A stretch of 64,000 bases of DNA, from NCBI RefSeq assembly GCF_004342285.1, contig NZ_SMCV01000003.1, positions 434,001 to 498,000 of the forward strand, written 5' to 3'. The notes beneath the pieces were generated by a model. That model was given only the letters and a program-made list of their open reading frames with translations. It did not search any database and had not been told where the DNA came from. Origin of the DNA: Klebsiella sp. BIGb0138 (GTDB taxonomy: Bacteria; Pseudomonadota; Gammaproteobacteria; Enterobacterales; Enterobacteriaceae). Shown piece after piece: positions 8,374 through 17,900 of the stretch. Every line of letters starts with the position of its first letter. Position 1 is the stretch's first letter. The position numbers and the translations under genes were made by a program.

Positions 8374-9204
8374 ATGAATCCCTACAACTACGATGTCCAG
8401 GCACTTGAGCGTCAGGCCCGCGCTGTACGCCGCCACATTGTCCGATTGAATGCCAACAGCCCGGCTGGCGGTCATACCGGTGCCGACCTGTCGCAGGTGG
8501 AGCTACTCACCGCGCTGTACTTCCGCGTGTTAAATGTTTCCCCGGAACGCATTGCCGATGATGAGCGTGATATTTATATCCAGTCCAAAGGCCATGCGGT
8601 GGGGTGCTATTACTGCGTACTGGCTGAGGCGGGTTTCTTCCCGGTGGACTGGTTGAGCACCTATCAACACGCCAATTCTCATCTTCCTGGCCACCCGGTT
8701 CGCCAGAAAACGCCCGGCATTGAGCTGAATACCGGGGCGCTGGGCCATGGTTTGCCTGTTGCGGTGGGGCTGGCGCTGGCGGCGAAAAAGAGCAACAGCC
8801 CCCGCCGCATTTTTTTAATCACCGGGGATGGTGAACTGGCAGAGGGGAGCAACTGGGAAGCCGCGCTGGCTGCGGCGCATTATGGCCTTGATAACCTTAT
8901 TATTATCAACGACAAGAACAATCTCCAGCTGGCCGGGCCAACACGCGAAATTATGAATACCGATCCGCTCGCCGATAAATGGAAGGCCTTCGGTATGAAC
9001 GTAACCGAGTGTCAGGGAAATAATATGGCCTCGGTGGTGGCAACCCTGGAAGGGCTACGGCAGGAAGGAAAACCTAACGTCATTATTGCACATACCACGA
9101 AAGGCGCCGGTATCTCCTTTATCCAGGGGCGTCCGGAATGGCACCACCGGGTACCGAAAGGTGAGGAGATTGAACTGGCACTGGAGGAACTGAAAGATGA
9201 GTAA
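8374..9204 (+). CDS. Split transketolase, N-terminal (thiamine diphosphate-binding) subunit
   Basis: The 276 residues correspond to the N-terminal third of transketolase. Visible are the histidine-containing NSPAGGHTGADLS motif near 30, SKGHAVGCYY near 65, and the thiamine-diphosphate/magnesium motif GDGELAEGSNWEAAL near 150, ending with NDKNN near 180. A typical one-piece transketolase has about 660 residues; here the pyrimidine-binding and C-terminal domains are encoded by the next gene, which overlaps by 8 bp. With that partner it should transfer a two-carbon unit from a ketose phosphate in the cytoplasm. Split enzymes of this kind include AptA/AptB of the apulose pathway. I infer the same class but not the substrate. 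Confidence 0.9.
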   Translation: MNPYNYDVQALERQARAVRRHIVRLNANSPAGGHTGADLSQVELLTALYFRVLNVSPERIADDERDIYIQSKGHAVGCYYCVLAEAGFFPVDWLSTYQHANSHLPGHPVRQKTPGIELNTGALGHGLPVAVGLALAAKKSNSPRRIFLITGDGELAEGSNWEAALAAAHYGLDNLIIINDKNNLQLAGPTREIMNTDPLADKWKAFGMNVTECQGNNMASVVATLEGLRQEGKPNVIIAHTTKGAGISFIQGRPEWHHRVPKGEEIELALEELKDE

Positions 9205-10132
9205 TGCAGAACACCTGGCGAACGTGATGGTTCAAGCGTTTATTGAGGCCGTCGAAAACGGTGTTGATCTGGTGCCGGTTGTCGCCGATTCAACGTCGAC
9301 GGCGAAAATATCCCCTTTTATTAAACACTTTCCTGACCGTCTGGTTAATGTCGGTATCGCTGAGCAAAGTATGGTGGGGATGGCGGCCGGTCTGGCGCTG
9401 GGGGGGAAGGTGGCGGTGACCTGTAACGCCGCACCATTCTTAATTTCCCGCGCCAATGAACAGATTAAAGTCGATGTTTGTTACAACAACACCAACGTGA
9501 AATTATTTGGTCTGAATGCGGGAGCCAGCTATGGCCCGCTGGCGAGTACCCACCATTCGATTGACGACCTGGCGATCATGCGCGGGTTTGGCAATATTCA
9601 GATTTACGCGCCGTCGTCACCGCGCGAATGTCGGCAGATCATCGACTATGCCATTCAGTATCAGGGACCTGTTTATATCCGCCTTGATGGTAAAGCGCTC
9701 CCGGAACTGTACGATGAAAGCTATCGTTTTGTGCCCGGCGCGGTAACCGTGCTGCGTGAAGGCCATGATCTGGCGCTGGTTGCCACCGGCTCGACGGTGC
9801 ATGAAATTGTCGATGCTGCGCAAACACTGGCTGAATCAGGCATTCAGGCTAAGGTGATTGGCGTGCCTTCGATTCGTCCTTGTGATACCGCAGCATTACT
9901 CGCCGCGCTGAAGGGCAGCAAGGCGGTGATTACGGTTGAAGAGCATAACGTGAATGGCGGTCTGGGGAGTCTGGTGGCCGAGGTGCTGGCGGAAGCGGGG
10001 GTCGGCATCCCTCTGAAACGGCTGGGGATCCCAGATGGCGAATACGCGGCGGCGGCGGACCGGGGCTGGATGCGCCAGTACCACGGTTTTGATGCGCAGG
10101 CGATTGCCACACTGGCGCAGACGTTGTGCTGA
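9197..10132 (+). CDS. Split transketolase, C-terminal (pyrimidine-binding) subunit
   Basis: The 311 residues correspond to the pyrimidine-binding plus C-terminal domains of transketolase. Visible are VADSTSTAKISPF near residue 30, NVGIAEQSMVGMAAGLA near 52 with the catalytic glutamate of the family, a histidine-rich substrate segment (STHHSID near 118), and a C-terminal transketolase domain from about 190 (LVATGSTVHEIVDAA, VEEHNVNGGLGS). The ATG overlaps the end of the first subunit gene by 8 bp, which fits stoichiometric synthesis of a two-subunit enzyme. Converging entD lies 56 bp downstream with a hairpin between. Confidence 0.9.
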   Translation: MSNAEHLANVMVQAFIEAVENGVDLVPVVADSTSTAKISPFIKHFPDRLVNVGIAEQSMVGMAAGLALGGKVAVTCNAAPFLISRANEQIKVDVCYNNTNVKLFGLNAGASYGPLASTHHSIDDLAIMRGFGNIQIYAPSSPRECRQIIDYAIQYQGPVYIRLDGKALPELYDESYRFVPGAVTVLREGHDLALVATGSTVHEIVDAAQTLAESGIQAKVIGVPSIRPCDTAALLAALKGSKAVITVEEHNVNGGLGSLVAEVLAEAGVGIPLKRLGIPDGEYAAAADRGWMRQYHGFDAQAIATLAQTLC

Positions 10133-10146
10133 CTCTGGCTCATTTT

Positions 10147-10169
10147 CCCGTGCGGGTTTACCGTACGGG
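10147..10169. terminator. Hairpin between transketolase and entD
   Basis: Arms CCCGTGCGG and CCGTACGGG (one G-T pair) with a 5-nt loop, flanked by T-rich sequence on the right. It sits between two convergent genes, so it may stop transcription from both sides. Confidence 0.55.
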
Positions 10170-10188
10170 TTCTTTCCTTGCGTGCATC

Positions 10189-10812
10189 TTATGCGCTGCA
10201 GAGGGTGATAACGTGTGCGCCCTCTGCTAACCACCGTAGCCGCTGGCGCTGCTTTGCTACCTGTAAAGTAACGATATCGTCGGTTATGCCTGTTATCTGA
10301 AAGTGCATAAATCCCAATCCCGCCTGCTGAGAGAGGGGTAGGGCCTTAAACCCGCTCTCTTTCGCCGAGAACGCCAGCGTCAGCGCCAGCTCAGCGGGCA
10401 GCCCGCTGGCTTGCAGCACCGCGCTTTCCGCTGCGCTGACGATGCTGCTTTCCAGCTCTGTGGCCAGCGCGGGCGTTAATACTCTTTCAATATCAATGCC
10501 TACCGGCGCGGGGGAAACCACCGCTAGTGCGCGAGTATCGCAGTGGCTGATGCTGCCGGACCACGGGGCGGGCCACAGCGGTTGGCGCTGTTCGCCGATA
10601 TCCGGAACGCCTGTTGCTCCCGCTTCACGCAGGGCATGAACGGCGGCGATACGGCCGGCGAGGTGTTCCATCTGCCGTTTCCGGCCGCTGTTGGCGAGCT
10701 GCGCATAATGCGGTAACCACAGGAGATCATGAGGCTGAAAGGTCGCCGGGTCGAAATCAACCTGATGGAGCTGATGACCGGCAAAGGAGAAAGTGGCGTA
10801 TATAGTCTGCAT
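10189..10812 (-). CDS. entD: Enterobactin synthase 4'-phosphopantetheinyl transferase EntD
   Basis: The 207-residue protein transfers 4'-phosphopantetheine from coenzyme A to the carrier domains of EntB and EntF, which makes it essential for enterobactin assembly. The Sfp/EntD-family motifs VGIDIERV near 120 and FSAKESGFKAL near 160 are clear, as are SISHCDT and the conserved N-terminal stretch LLWLPHYAQLANSGRKRQ. I chose the ATG at 10812 because the conserved EntD N-terminus begins there; the frame stays open further upstream to 10947, but that part looks non-coding. It follows fepA in the same leftward unit (139 bp gap), as in E. coli, and should share its iron control. Confidence 0.95.
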   Translation of the reverse strand: MQTIYATFSFAGHQLHQVDFDPATFQPHDLLWLPHYAQLANSGRKRQMEHLAGRIAAVHALREAGATGVPDIGEQRQPLWPAPWSGSISHCDTRALAVVSPAPVGIDIERVLTPALATELESSIVSAAESAVLQASGLPAELALTLAFSAKESGFKALPLSQQAGLGFMHFQITGITDDIVTLQVAKQRQRLRWLAEGAHVITLCSA

Positions 10813-10904
10813 CCAGCCATCATACTTCAGTTGGCAGGGAAAGGGCGATGCTCGTTGGTTCCAGCCGAAAGATGTTGTGGTATCTATCCTGTCATTCAGA
10901 AGTC

Positions 10905-10938
10905 CCCGGCCGCCCTCCGGAGGAAGAGGGAGGCCGGG
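10905..10938. repeat. Inverted repeat between fepA and entD
   Basis: Arms CCCGGCC and GGCCGGG enclose a CCTCC...GGAGG-like core just 3' of fepA. There is no T-run on the fepA strand, so it looks more like a processing or stabilising hairpin within the fepA-entD transcript than a full terminator. Confidence 0.45.
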
Positions 10939-10951
10939 TTCAGCCACGCAA

Positions 10952-13192
10952 TCAGAAGTGGGTGTTGACGCTCATGTACCAGGTCCGACCCGATTCGTTA
11001 TAGGTGGCGGCGCCTGCGCCGTACATATAACCAGTATCACCGCCGGTGCTCTGGGCGTTACCCGCACGCCAGTGGCGTTTATCGAAGACGTTATCCACGC
11101 CGCCGGTCAGGCTGACGTATTTGGTGACGTCCCAGGTCGCGCTCAGGCCGAGGATGCTGTAGGGGCTAACCTCGTTCTTCTCGCTGCCGGTAACCGGCTG
11201 ACCTTTGTAGTTGTACTTCTTCGGCTGCTGCTTGCCGTACCAGGTGAAGGTCGACTGGACGGAAACATCGTCATATACCTGCCAGCTCAGGGTCGAGTTG
11301 AGGGTATATTCCGGGATAATCGACAGGCGGTCGCCGGTCTCTTTGTTCTTACTTTGCAGCATCCAGGTGATGTTATTGGTCCAGTTAACGGTATCGCTAA
11401 CCGGGACGTTCAACGTCCCTTCCAGGCCTTCTACCACCGCTTTCGGCACGTTTTCCCACTGGTAAATATCGGTTTGGACTTTACCCGTTCCGGTCTGGCC
11501 AACCGGCGCATAGCCGGCTTCAATCTTGTTGCGGTAGTCGTTACGGAACCAGGTCACGCCCGCCAGCCAGCCGTCGCGTTTAAACTCAAGGCCGATCTCT
11601 TTGTTGATGCTGGTTTCCGCCTTCAGGTCATCGTTACCCATCATGTAGCAGCCGGTACCGGTGGCGCTGGCGTAACAGCCCTGGCCTTTACTGTACAGGA
11701 TGTAGTTCGGGTTGGTTTGGTACAGGCTCGGCGCTTTATAGGCGCGGCCAATGCCCATTTTCAGGGTAAAGTCATCGCCCAGACCCTGCGACAGGTTCAA
11801 CGACGGGCTCCAGTTATTGCCGACGATGCTGTGATGGTCAAAGCGCAGCGCCGGGGTCAGCATAGTGGAGTCGGTCAACTCAACGTTGTCTTCAGCGAAC
11901 AGCGAGAAGATTTCCGCCTGTGAATACGGGCTGCGGCCGGTGCTTGTTGAACCCGGGATATCGCCGCCCATAAAGGTCTGGGTGTTGGAGGCGTTATCCT
12001 TCATACGCTGCTGGTTCCATTCGGTACCCAGCGTCAGGTTCTGATTGACCCACAAATCGAGCGGGAGGTTAATTTCGCTGTGCAGCATGACGTCGGACAG
12101 GTCGATATCGGAGAACCGATCGCTGCTGAAGATACCTTCCGTGCCCCCGGCCAGGCCTTCGCCTTTGCGCGAGTTGCGGGTGTGCTCGTACTGCGCCCAG
12201 TTGCTGGTGGTGATGCCGTTATCCCAGCCGCCGTTCCAGGTCACCGAGTAGGTCTGGCGATAGAGACGGTTGGTCTCTTTGCCGTAGTTTTCTTTCACCA
12301 GGTCGTTGGTGTTGGTGTTCTGCGTATCCCCGGCGTACAGGTTACCCTGGCGGCTGTAGCCCGCTTCAAACTCCAGCGAGTTCATCGGCGCAAAATCCCA
12401 GCGCACGACGCCGTTGATATTTTTGTTCTCGACCCCTTCACGACCGGCAGGCAGAGTATCTGTGTAAATACCGGTACGTTCTGACTGATGGCCCTGGTTG
12501 ATATCCCACGCATCGGCCTGGGTTTTATCGAGGTTACCTAACAGGCGGAAGCTGAAATCGCCGCCCAGCGGGCCGTTGAGGCTGAAGTTAGTGCGTTTGG
12601 TGGCGCCTTCATCTTTATGCTCCGGGGCGTTCATGTAGGTGTTCCATGAACCGTGCCACTCGCTATCGCCTTTTTTAGTAATAATGTTGACCACGCCGCC
12701 GGCGGCGCCGTTGCCGTAGCGTACCGCAGCCGGGCCGCGAATGACTTCAATGCGTTCGATAAGCTCCGGCGGCACCCAACTGGTATCGCCGCGGGTATCG
12801 CGCTCGCCGCGCCAGCCGAGGCGGATGGAGTTACGGCTGGTGACCGGTTTGCCATCAATCAGGATCAGGGTGTTTTCCGGACCCATGCCGCGAATATCGA
12901 TCTGGCGGTTGTTACCGCGCTGGCCGCTGGTGGAGTTGCCGGTCAGGTTCACCCCCGGCATGGTGCGAATAATTTCGGAGACATCGCGCGCCGGCGGACG
13001 TTTACGAATTTCATCGGCGGTGATTGTTGATACGCCCGGCGCCTGAAGGTTTTGCTCGGCGGCGGTGACGACCATCGTTTCCTCGGGGGCCGTTTTTTTG
13101 CCGGTGCTGGTCTCTTCCGCACACAGTGGGAAGGCGACCCCATAAATTCCCAGATTGACCAGTAACGCCAGGGATTTGATCCTGTTATTCAT
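10952..13192 (-). CDS. fepA: TonB-dependent ferric enterobactin receptor FepA
   Basis: The 746-residue outer-membrane receptor takes up ferric enterobactin using energy from TonB-ExbBD. It has a signal peptide ending near residue 25 (FPLCAEE), a TonB box (EETMVVTAAEQN, about 37-48) and a plug domain with IDIRGMGPENTLILIDGKPV and VIRGPAAVRYGNGAAGGVVN. The 22-stranded barrel ends in the aromatic C-terminal residue needed for assembly (VNTHF). The length equals E. coli FepA. It is divergent from fes across a 277-bp A+T-rich region with Fur-box-like sequences, which implies repression by Fur and iron. entD lies downstream in the same unit. Confidence 0.97.
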   Translation of the reverse strand: MNNRIKSLALLVNLGIYGVAFPLCAEETSTGKKTAPEETMVVTAAEQNLQAPGVSTITADEIRKRPPARDVSEIIRTMPGVNLTGNSTSGQRGNNRQIDIRGMGPENTLILIDGKPVTSRNSIRLGWRGERDTRGDTSWVPPELIERIEVIRGPAAVRYGNGAAGGVVNIITKKGDSEWHGSWNTYMNAPEHKDEGATKRTNFSLNGPLGGDFSFRLLGNLDKTQADAWDINQGHQSERTGIYTDTLPAGREGVENKNINGVVRWDFAPMNSLEFEAGYSRQGNLYAGDTQNTNTNDLVKENYGKETNRLYRQTYSVTWNGGWDNGITTSNWAQYEHTRNSRKGEGLAGGTEGIFSSDRFSDIDLSDVMLHSEINLPLDLWVNQNLTLGTEWNQQRMKDNASNTQTFMGGDIPGSTSTGRSPYSQAEIFSLFAEDNVELTDSTMLTPALRFDHHSIVGNNWSPSLNLSQGLGDDFTLKMGIGRAYKAPSLYQTNPNYILYSKGQGCYASATGTGCYMMGNDDLKAETSINKEIGLEFKRDGWLAGVTWFRNDYRNKIEAGYAPVGQTGTGKVQTDIYQWENVPKAVVEGLEGTLNVPVSDTVNWTNNITWMLQSKNKETGDRLSIIPEYTLNSTLSWQVYDDVSVQSTFTWYGKQQPKKYNYKGQPVTGSEKNEVSPYSILGLSATWDVTKYVSLTGGVDNVFDKRHWRAGNAQSTGGDTGYMYGAGAATYNESGRTWYMSVNTHF

Positions 13193-13387
13193 TTTAGTAA
13201 GTCCTGCTCTTCGTTGCCGCTATCCCCGTTAACCCCTTCCCACCGGGAGAGGAGGCGGCATAAATGTTGCCACATAAATGTTGTCAGTCGGGTGCGAAGG
13301 CGACGCCATCACTGGAGCCGTACGCGCGCGCTGACCTGTTTAATTAGATATGACGCTTCCAAAAGTGCGCTAATACGCTATTGCAAA

Positions 13388-13414
13388 TGAAAATAGTTAT
13401 CAATAATATTATCA
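13388..13414. promoter_or_regulatory. Fur box(es) between fepA and fes
   Basis: The 15-mer TGAAAATAGTTATCA at 13388-13402 matches 12 of 14 defined positions of the Fur 7-1-7 motif TGATAAT-N-ATTATCA. An overlapping weaker copy (10 of 14) follows at 13400-13414. It lies between the divergent fepA and fes genes, which Fur controls in E. coli. Confidence 0.75.
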
Positions 13415-13469
13415 ACAAAATATTACGTTTATTGATAAATATCACGATAAACATAAGGTTAATGAAGGA

Positions 13470-14675
13470 ATGCTAAAGACAGGAAGTGATGACTGGTGGC
13501 AGGGGATAACGGGCCCACGGTCTGAGGCGCTGGACGATGCGTGTCGGGTCACCTTCTGGTGGCGGGATCCGGCGGGCAGCGAGGCGACCTCGGCGACCCG
13601 ACGGGTGTGGATTTATATCACCGGCGTCACCGACCATCATCAAAATGCCGTACCGCAAACTCTACAGCGGGTGCCCGGCACCGATGTCTGGCACTGGCAA
13701 ACCACGCTATCACCCACCTGGCGCGGCAGCTACTGCTTTATTCCCTCCGATCGTGATGACGATTTCGCCCCCGAGATTTTCGCCGGCGGCAGCCCGGATC
13801 GCACCCTGTTGCGCGAAGGCTGGCGCAAGCTGCTGCCGCGCGCCATTGCCGACCCGTTAAACCCGCAAAGCTGGAAGGGGGGACGCGGCCATGCGGTCTC
13901 GGCGCTGGAACTGCCGCAGGCGCCGGAACAGCCGGGCTGGTCGCGGCGCGATGCGCTTTATCAACCGCCGGTCTGTATCGAATGGCACAGCCCGCGCCTT
14001 GGCAATACGCGGCGGGTATGGGTTTACGCCACCGGCGATGACGCGCCTGAAGAGCGCCCGCTGGCGGTGTTGCTGGATGGCCAGTTCTGGGCCGAAAGCA
14101 TGCCGGTCTGGCCTGCGCTGGCCGGACTGACGCACGACGCTAAACTGCCGCAGGCGGTCTATCTGCTGATCGATGTCATTGATAACGTCCATCGCGGCCG
14201 GGAGCTGCCCTGCAATCGTGATTTCTGGCTGGCGCTACAGGAAGAGCTGCTGCCTCAGGTGCGCCGCATCGCTCCCTTCAGCGATCGCGCCGATCGTACC
14301 GTTGTCGCCGGGCAGAGCTTTGGCGGCCTGGCGGCGATGTTTGCCGCTTTGTACTGGCCGCAACGGTTTGGCTGCGTCCTGAGTCAGTCGGGCTCCTACT
14401 GGTGGCCGCATCGCGGCGGCGCGCAGACGGGCCTGCTGATTGAACGCCTGAGCCAGGGGGAGATTCATCCGCGCGGTTTGCGAATCTGGCTGGAAGCCGG
14501 TGAGCGTGAACCGCTTATTTTTCGCGCCAATCAGGCGCTTTTATTACAACTACAGCAGACACAGCAGACGATTTTCTGGCGTCAGGTTGACGGCGGGCAC
14601 GATGCGCTTTGCTGGCGCGGCGGGCTGACAGCAGGGTTAATCCAGCTGTGGCAGCCTTTGAGCCGCGCGCAATAG
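13470..14675 (+). CDS. fes: Enterobactin esterase Fes
   Basis: The 401-residue cytoplasmic serine esterase hydrolyses the trilactone of ferric enterobactin so that the iron can be released. The N-terminal domain (about 1-165) carries the Fes-typical VTFWWRDPAGSE and VYITGVTDHHQN-like segments. The C-terminal alpha/beta-hydrolase domain has the nucleophile motif VVAGQSFGGLAA near 285 and the catalytic histidine in QVDGGHDALCWRGG near 380. The length is close to E. coli Fes (about 400). An AAGGA ribosome site precedes the ATG. It starts the fes-ybdZ-entF unit and shares the Fur-box region with fepA. Confidence 0.97.
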   Translation: MLKTGSDDWWQGITGPRSEALDDACRVTFWWRDPAGSEATSATRRVWIYITGVTDHHQNAVPQTLQRVPGTDVWHWQTTLSPTWRGSYCFIPSDRDDDFAPEIFAGGSPDRTLLREGWRKLLPRAIADPLNPQSWKGGRGHAVSALELPQAPEQPGWSRRDALYQPPVCIEWHSPRLGNTRRVWVYATGDDAPEERPLAVLLDGQFWAESMPVWPALAGLTHDAKLPQAVYLLIDVIDNVHRGRELPCNRDFWLALQEELLPQVRRIAPFSDRADRTVVAGQSFGGLAAMFAALYWPQRFGCVLSQSGSYWWPHRGGAQTGLLIERLSQGEIHPRGLRIWLEAGEREPLIFRANQALLLQLQQTQQTIFWRQVDGGHDALCWRGGLTAGLIQLWQPLSRAQ

Positions 14676-14698
14676 CAGAGCGCGCTTCAGACTCAACA

Positions 14699-14723
14699 TC
14701 ATTCGGGATGCATCGAGGCGGCA
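14699..14723 (+). repeat. 25-bp dispersed repeat, copy 1 (fes-ybdZ gap)
   Basis: This 25-bp stretch, with core ATGCATCG and GGCGGCA, matches positions 21889-21913 at 22 of 25 bases. Both copies are in non-coding gaps of the enterobactin cluster. The function is unknown; it resembles short dispersed intergenic repeats of enterobacteria. Confidence 0.5.
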
Positions 14724-14773
14724 GCCACCGCCGGGATTGCTTGCAGGATGTAGAGTAAAGACAGGAGTTTGGT

Positions 14774-14992
14774 ATGCAATTCAGCAACCCCTTCGATAAT
14801 CCGCAAGGGCAGTTTTACATTTTGCGCAACGAACAACAGCAGTACAGCCTGTGGCCGCACCACTGCGCATTGCCGCAAGGCTGGGCGGTGGAATGCCCGC
14901 CGCAGTCCTTAGAAGCGTGTAATACCTGGCTGGCGGCGAACTGGTCAACCCTCACCCCCGCGCACCATGCGACCTCAAGGAGCCGATCATGA
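14774..14992 (+). CDS. ybdZ: MbtH-like protein YbdZ, EntF partner
   Basis: The 72-residue protein of the MbtH family has the hallmarks NPFDNPQGQFYILRNE, the SLWP motif and PQGW. MbtH-like proteins bind the adenylation domain of their cognate synthetase and support its folding or activity; YbdZ does this for EntF. The stop overlaps the entF start by 4 bp (ATGA), which fits coupled translation. The last ten residues or so (HATSRSRS) are not conserved in the family as I know it. Confidence 0.93.
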   Translation: MQFSNPFDNPQGQFYILRNEQQQYSLWPHHCALPQGWAVECPPQSLEACNTWLAANWSTLTPAHHATSRSRS

Positions 14993-17900
14993 GCACTCGT
15001 TTACCGCTGGTGGCGGCACAGGCAGGGATCTGGATGGCGGAGCGTCTCTCTACGCTGCCCGGCGCCTGGAGCGTGGCCCACTATGTTGAACTGCGCGGCA
15101 ATCTGGACCCGGCGCTGCTGGGCAGAGCGATTGTCGCCGGGCTGGCGCAGGCCGACACCCTCAGCATGCGTTTTTGCGAAGATAACGGCGAAGTCTGGCA
15201 GTGGGTCGATGAGCACCGCGCCTTCGCCGAACCTGAATATGGCGATCTGCGCGAAGCGAGCGACCCGCACGGCGCCGCGCTGGCGTTAATGCAGGCCGAC
15301 CTCGGCCAGAATCTGCGCGTCGATGGCGGGAATCCGCTGGTCTGTCACCAGCTGCTGCGCGTGGCCGATGACTGCTGGTACTGGTATCAGCGTTATCACC
15401 ATTTACTGGTCGATGGCTTCAGTTTCCCCGCGATTACCCGCCAGATCGCCGCGATTTATCGCGCCTGGCAGCGTGGCGAAGAGACACCGCCTTCTCCCTT
15501 TACTCCCTTCGCCGAGGTGGTGGAGGAGTACCAGCACTATTACGGCAGCGATGCCTGGCAGCGCGATAAGCAGTTCTGGATGGAGCAGCGTAAAATGCTG
15601 CCGTCGCCGGCGTCGCTCTCTGCCGCGCCGCTAGCCGGGCGCGCGACCAGCACCGATATCTGGCGTCTGAAGCTGGAGCTGGATGCCGGTCTGTTCAGCC
15701 GTCTGGCCGCCGGCGCCCCGCAGTGCCAGCGTGCCGACCTGGCGCTGGCGCTCACCACGCTTTGGCTCGGGCGCTTATGCAGCCGGATGGATTACGCCGC
15801 AGGCTTTATCTTTATGCGTCGGATGGGATCGGCGGCGCTGACCGCCAGCGGACCGGTGCTTAACGTCCTGCCGCTGGCGGTGAATATTGATGCGCAAGAG
15901 ACGCTGGCGGAGCTGGCGCTGCGTCTGGCCGCGCAGCTGAAAAAAATGCGCCGCCACCAGCGCTATGATGCCGAACAGATCGTCCGCGATAGCGGCAAGG
16001 CGGCCGGCGATGAGCCGCTGTTTGGCCCGGTATTAAACGTCAAAGTCTTTGATTATGTCCTCGATATCGACGGCGTGCAGGCGGTGACCCACACCCTGGC
16101 GACCGGTCCGGTGAATGACCTTGAACTGGCGCTGTTCCCGGATGAGTCCGGCGGCCTGTCGCTGGAAGTGCTGGCGAATAAAGAGCGCTATGACGAAGCG
16201 ACGCTGCGAACGCACGTGGCGCGTTTATCTGCGCTGCTGGCCCAGTTTGCCGCCGACCCGGCGCTGCGCTGTGGCGAGGCCAATCTGCTGTCAGACCACG
16301 AGACGGAACGACTGGCGCAGGTCAACAATACCGGCGTCGCGCTGCCGGTGACGACGCTGAGCGCGCTGGTGGCGGAGCAGGCGGCGAAAACGCCGGATGC
16401 CCCGGCGCTGGCGGACGCGACCTGGCAGTTCAGCTACCGGGAAATGCGCCAGCAGGTTGTGGCGCTGGCCCGGCTGCTGCGCGATCGCGGCGTGAAGCCC
16501 GGCGATAGCGTGGCGGTGGCGTTGCCGCGTTCGGCGTTCCTCACCCTGGCGCTGCACGGGATCGTCGAGGCCGGCGCGGCCTGGCTGCCGCTGGATACCG
16601 GCTATCCGGACGACCGCCTGCGTATGATGCTGGAGGACGCGCGTCCTTCGCTGCTGATTACCGCGGAAGATCAGCTGGCCCGCTTTAGCGATATTCCGGG
16701 TCTTGAAACCTTGTGTTATCAGCGGCCGCTTGCGGCGGATGATGACACTCCGCTGGCGCTCTCCCGGGCGGAACACACCGCCTACATTATCTTTACCTCA
16801 GGCTCCACCGGCCGTCCGAAAGGGGTGATGGTCGGGCAAACGGCGATCGTTAACCGTCTGCTGTGGATGCAAAACCACTATCCGCTCACCGCCGAGGATG
16901 TGGTGGCGCAAAAAACGCCGTGCAGCTTTGATGTGTCGGTCTGGGAGTTCTGGTGGCCGTTCATCGCCGGCGCACGGTTGGTGATGGCCGATCCGGAAGC
17001 GCATCGCGATCCGCTGGCGATGCAGCGGTTCTTCGCCCATTACGGCGTGACCACCACCCACTTTGTCCCCTCAATGCTGGCGGCGTTTGTCGCCTCGCTG
17101 GATGCGGACAACGTCGCGAGCTGCCGGACGCTGAAACGCGTTTTCTGTAGCGGCGAAGCGTTACCCACCGGCCTGTGTCGCGAATGGGAGACCCTGACCG
17201 GCGCGCCGTTGCATAACCTCTATGGCCCGACCGAAGCGGCGGTGGACGTCAGCTGGTACCCGGCCTGTGGGGCGGATCTGGCGGCGGTCACCGGCAGCAG
17301 CGTGCCGATTGGCTGGCCGGTCTGGAATACCGGGCTGCGTATACTCGATGCCACCCTGCGTCCGGTGCCGCCGGGGGGGGCCGGGGATCTCTACCTGACC
17401 GGGATCCAGCTGGCGCAGGGCTATCTGGGACGCCCGGATTTGACCGCCTCGCGCTTCATTGCCGACCCGTATACCGCAGGCGAACGGATGTACCGTACCG
17501 GCGACGTGGCGCGCTGGCTGGATAACGGCGCGGTCGAGTATCTTGGGCGCAGCGACGATCAGCTGAAAATTCGCGGACAGCGCATTGAGCTGGGGGAAAT
17601 CGATCGGGTGATGTCGGCATTACCGGACGTCGCCCAGGCGGTGACCCATGCCTGCGTCTTTAATCAGGCGGCGGCGACCGGCGGCGATGCCCGCCAGCTG
17701 GTGGGGTACCTGGTTGCAGAATCAGGGCTGCCGCTCGATACCGCGGCGCTGAAAGCGCGGCTTGCGCAACAGCTACCGCCGCATATGGTGCCGGTGGTGC
17801 TGATACAGCTGGCGGAGCTGCCGCTGAGCGCCAACGGCAAACTGGATCGTAAAGCGCTACCGCTGCCGACCTTGGACAACGCGCGCGGCGGTCGTCCGCC

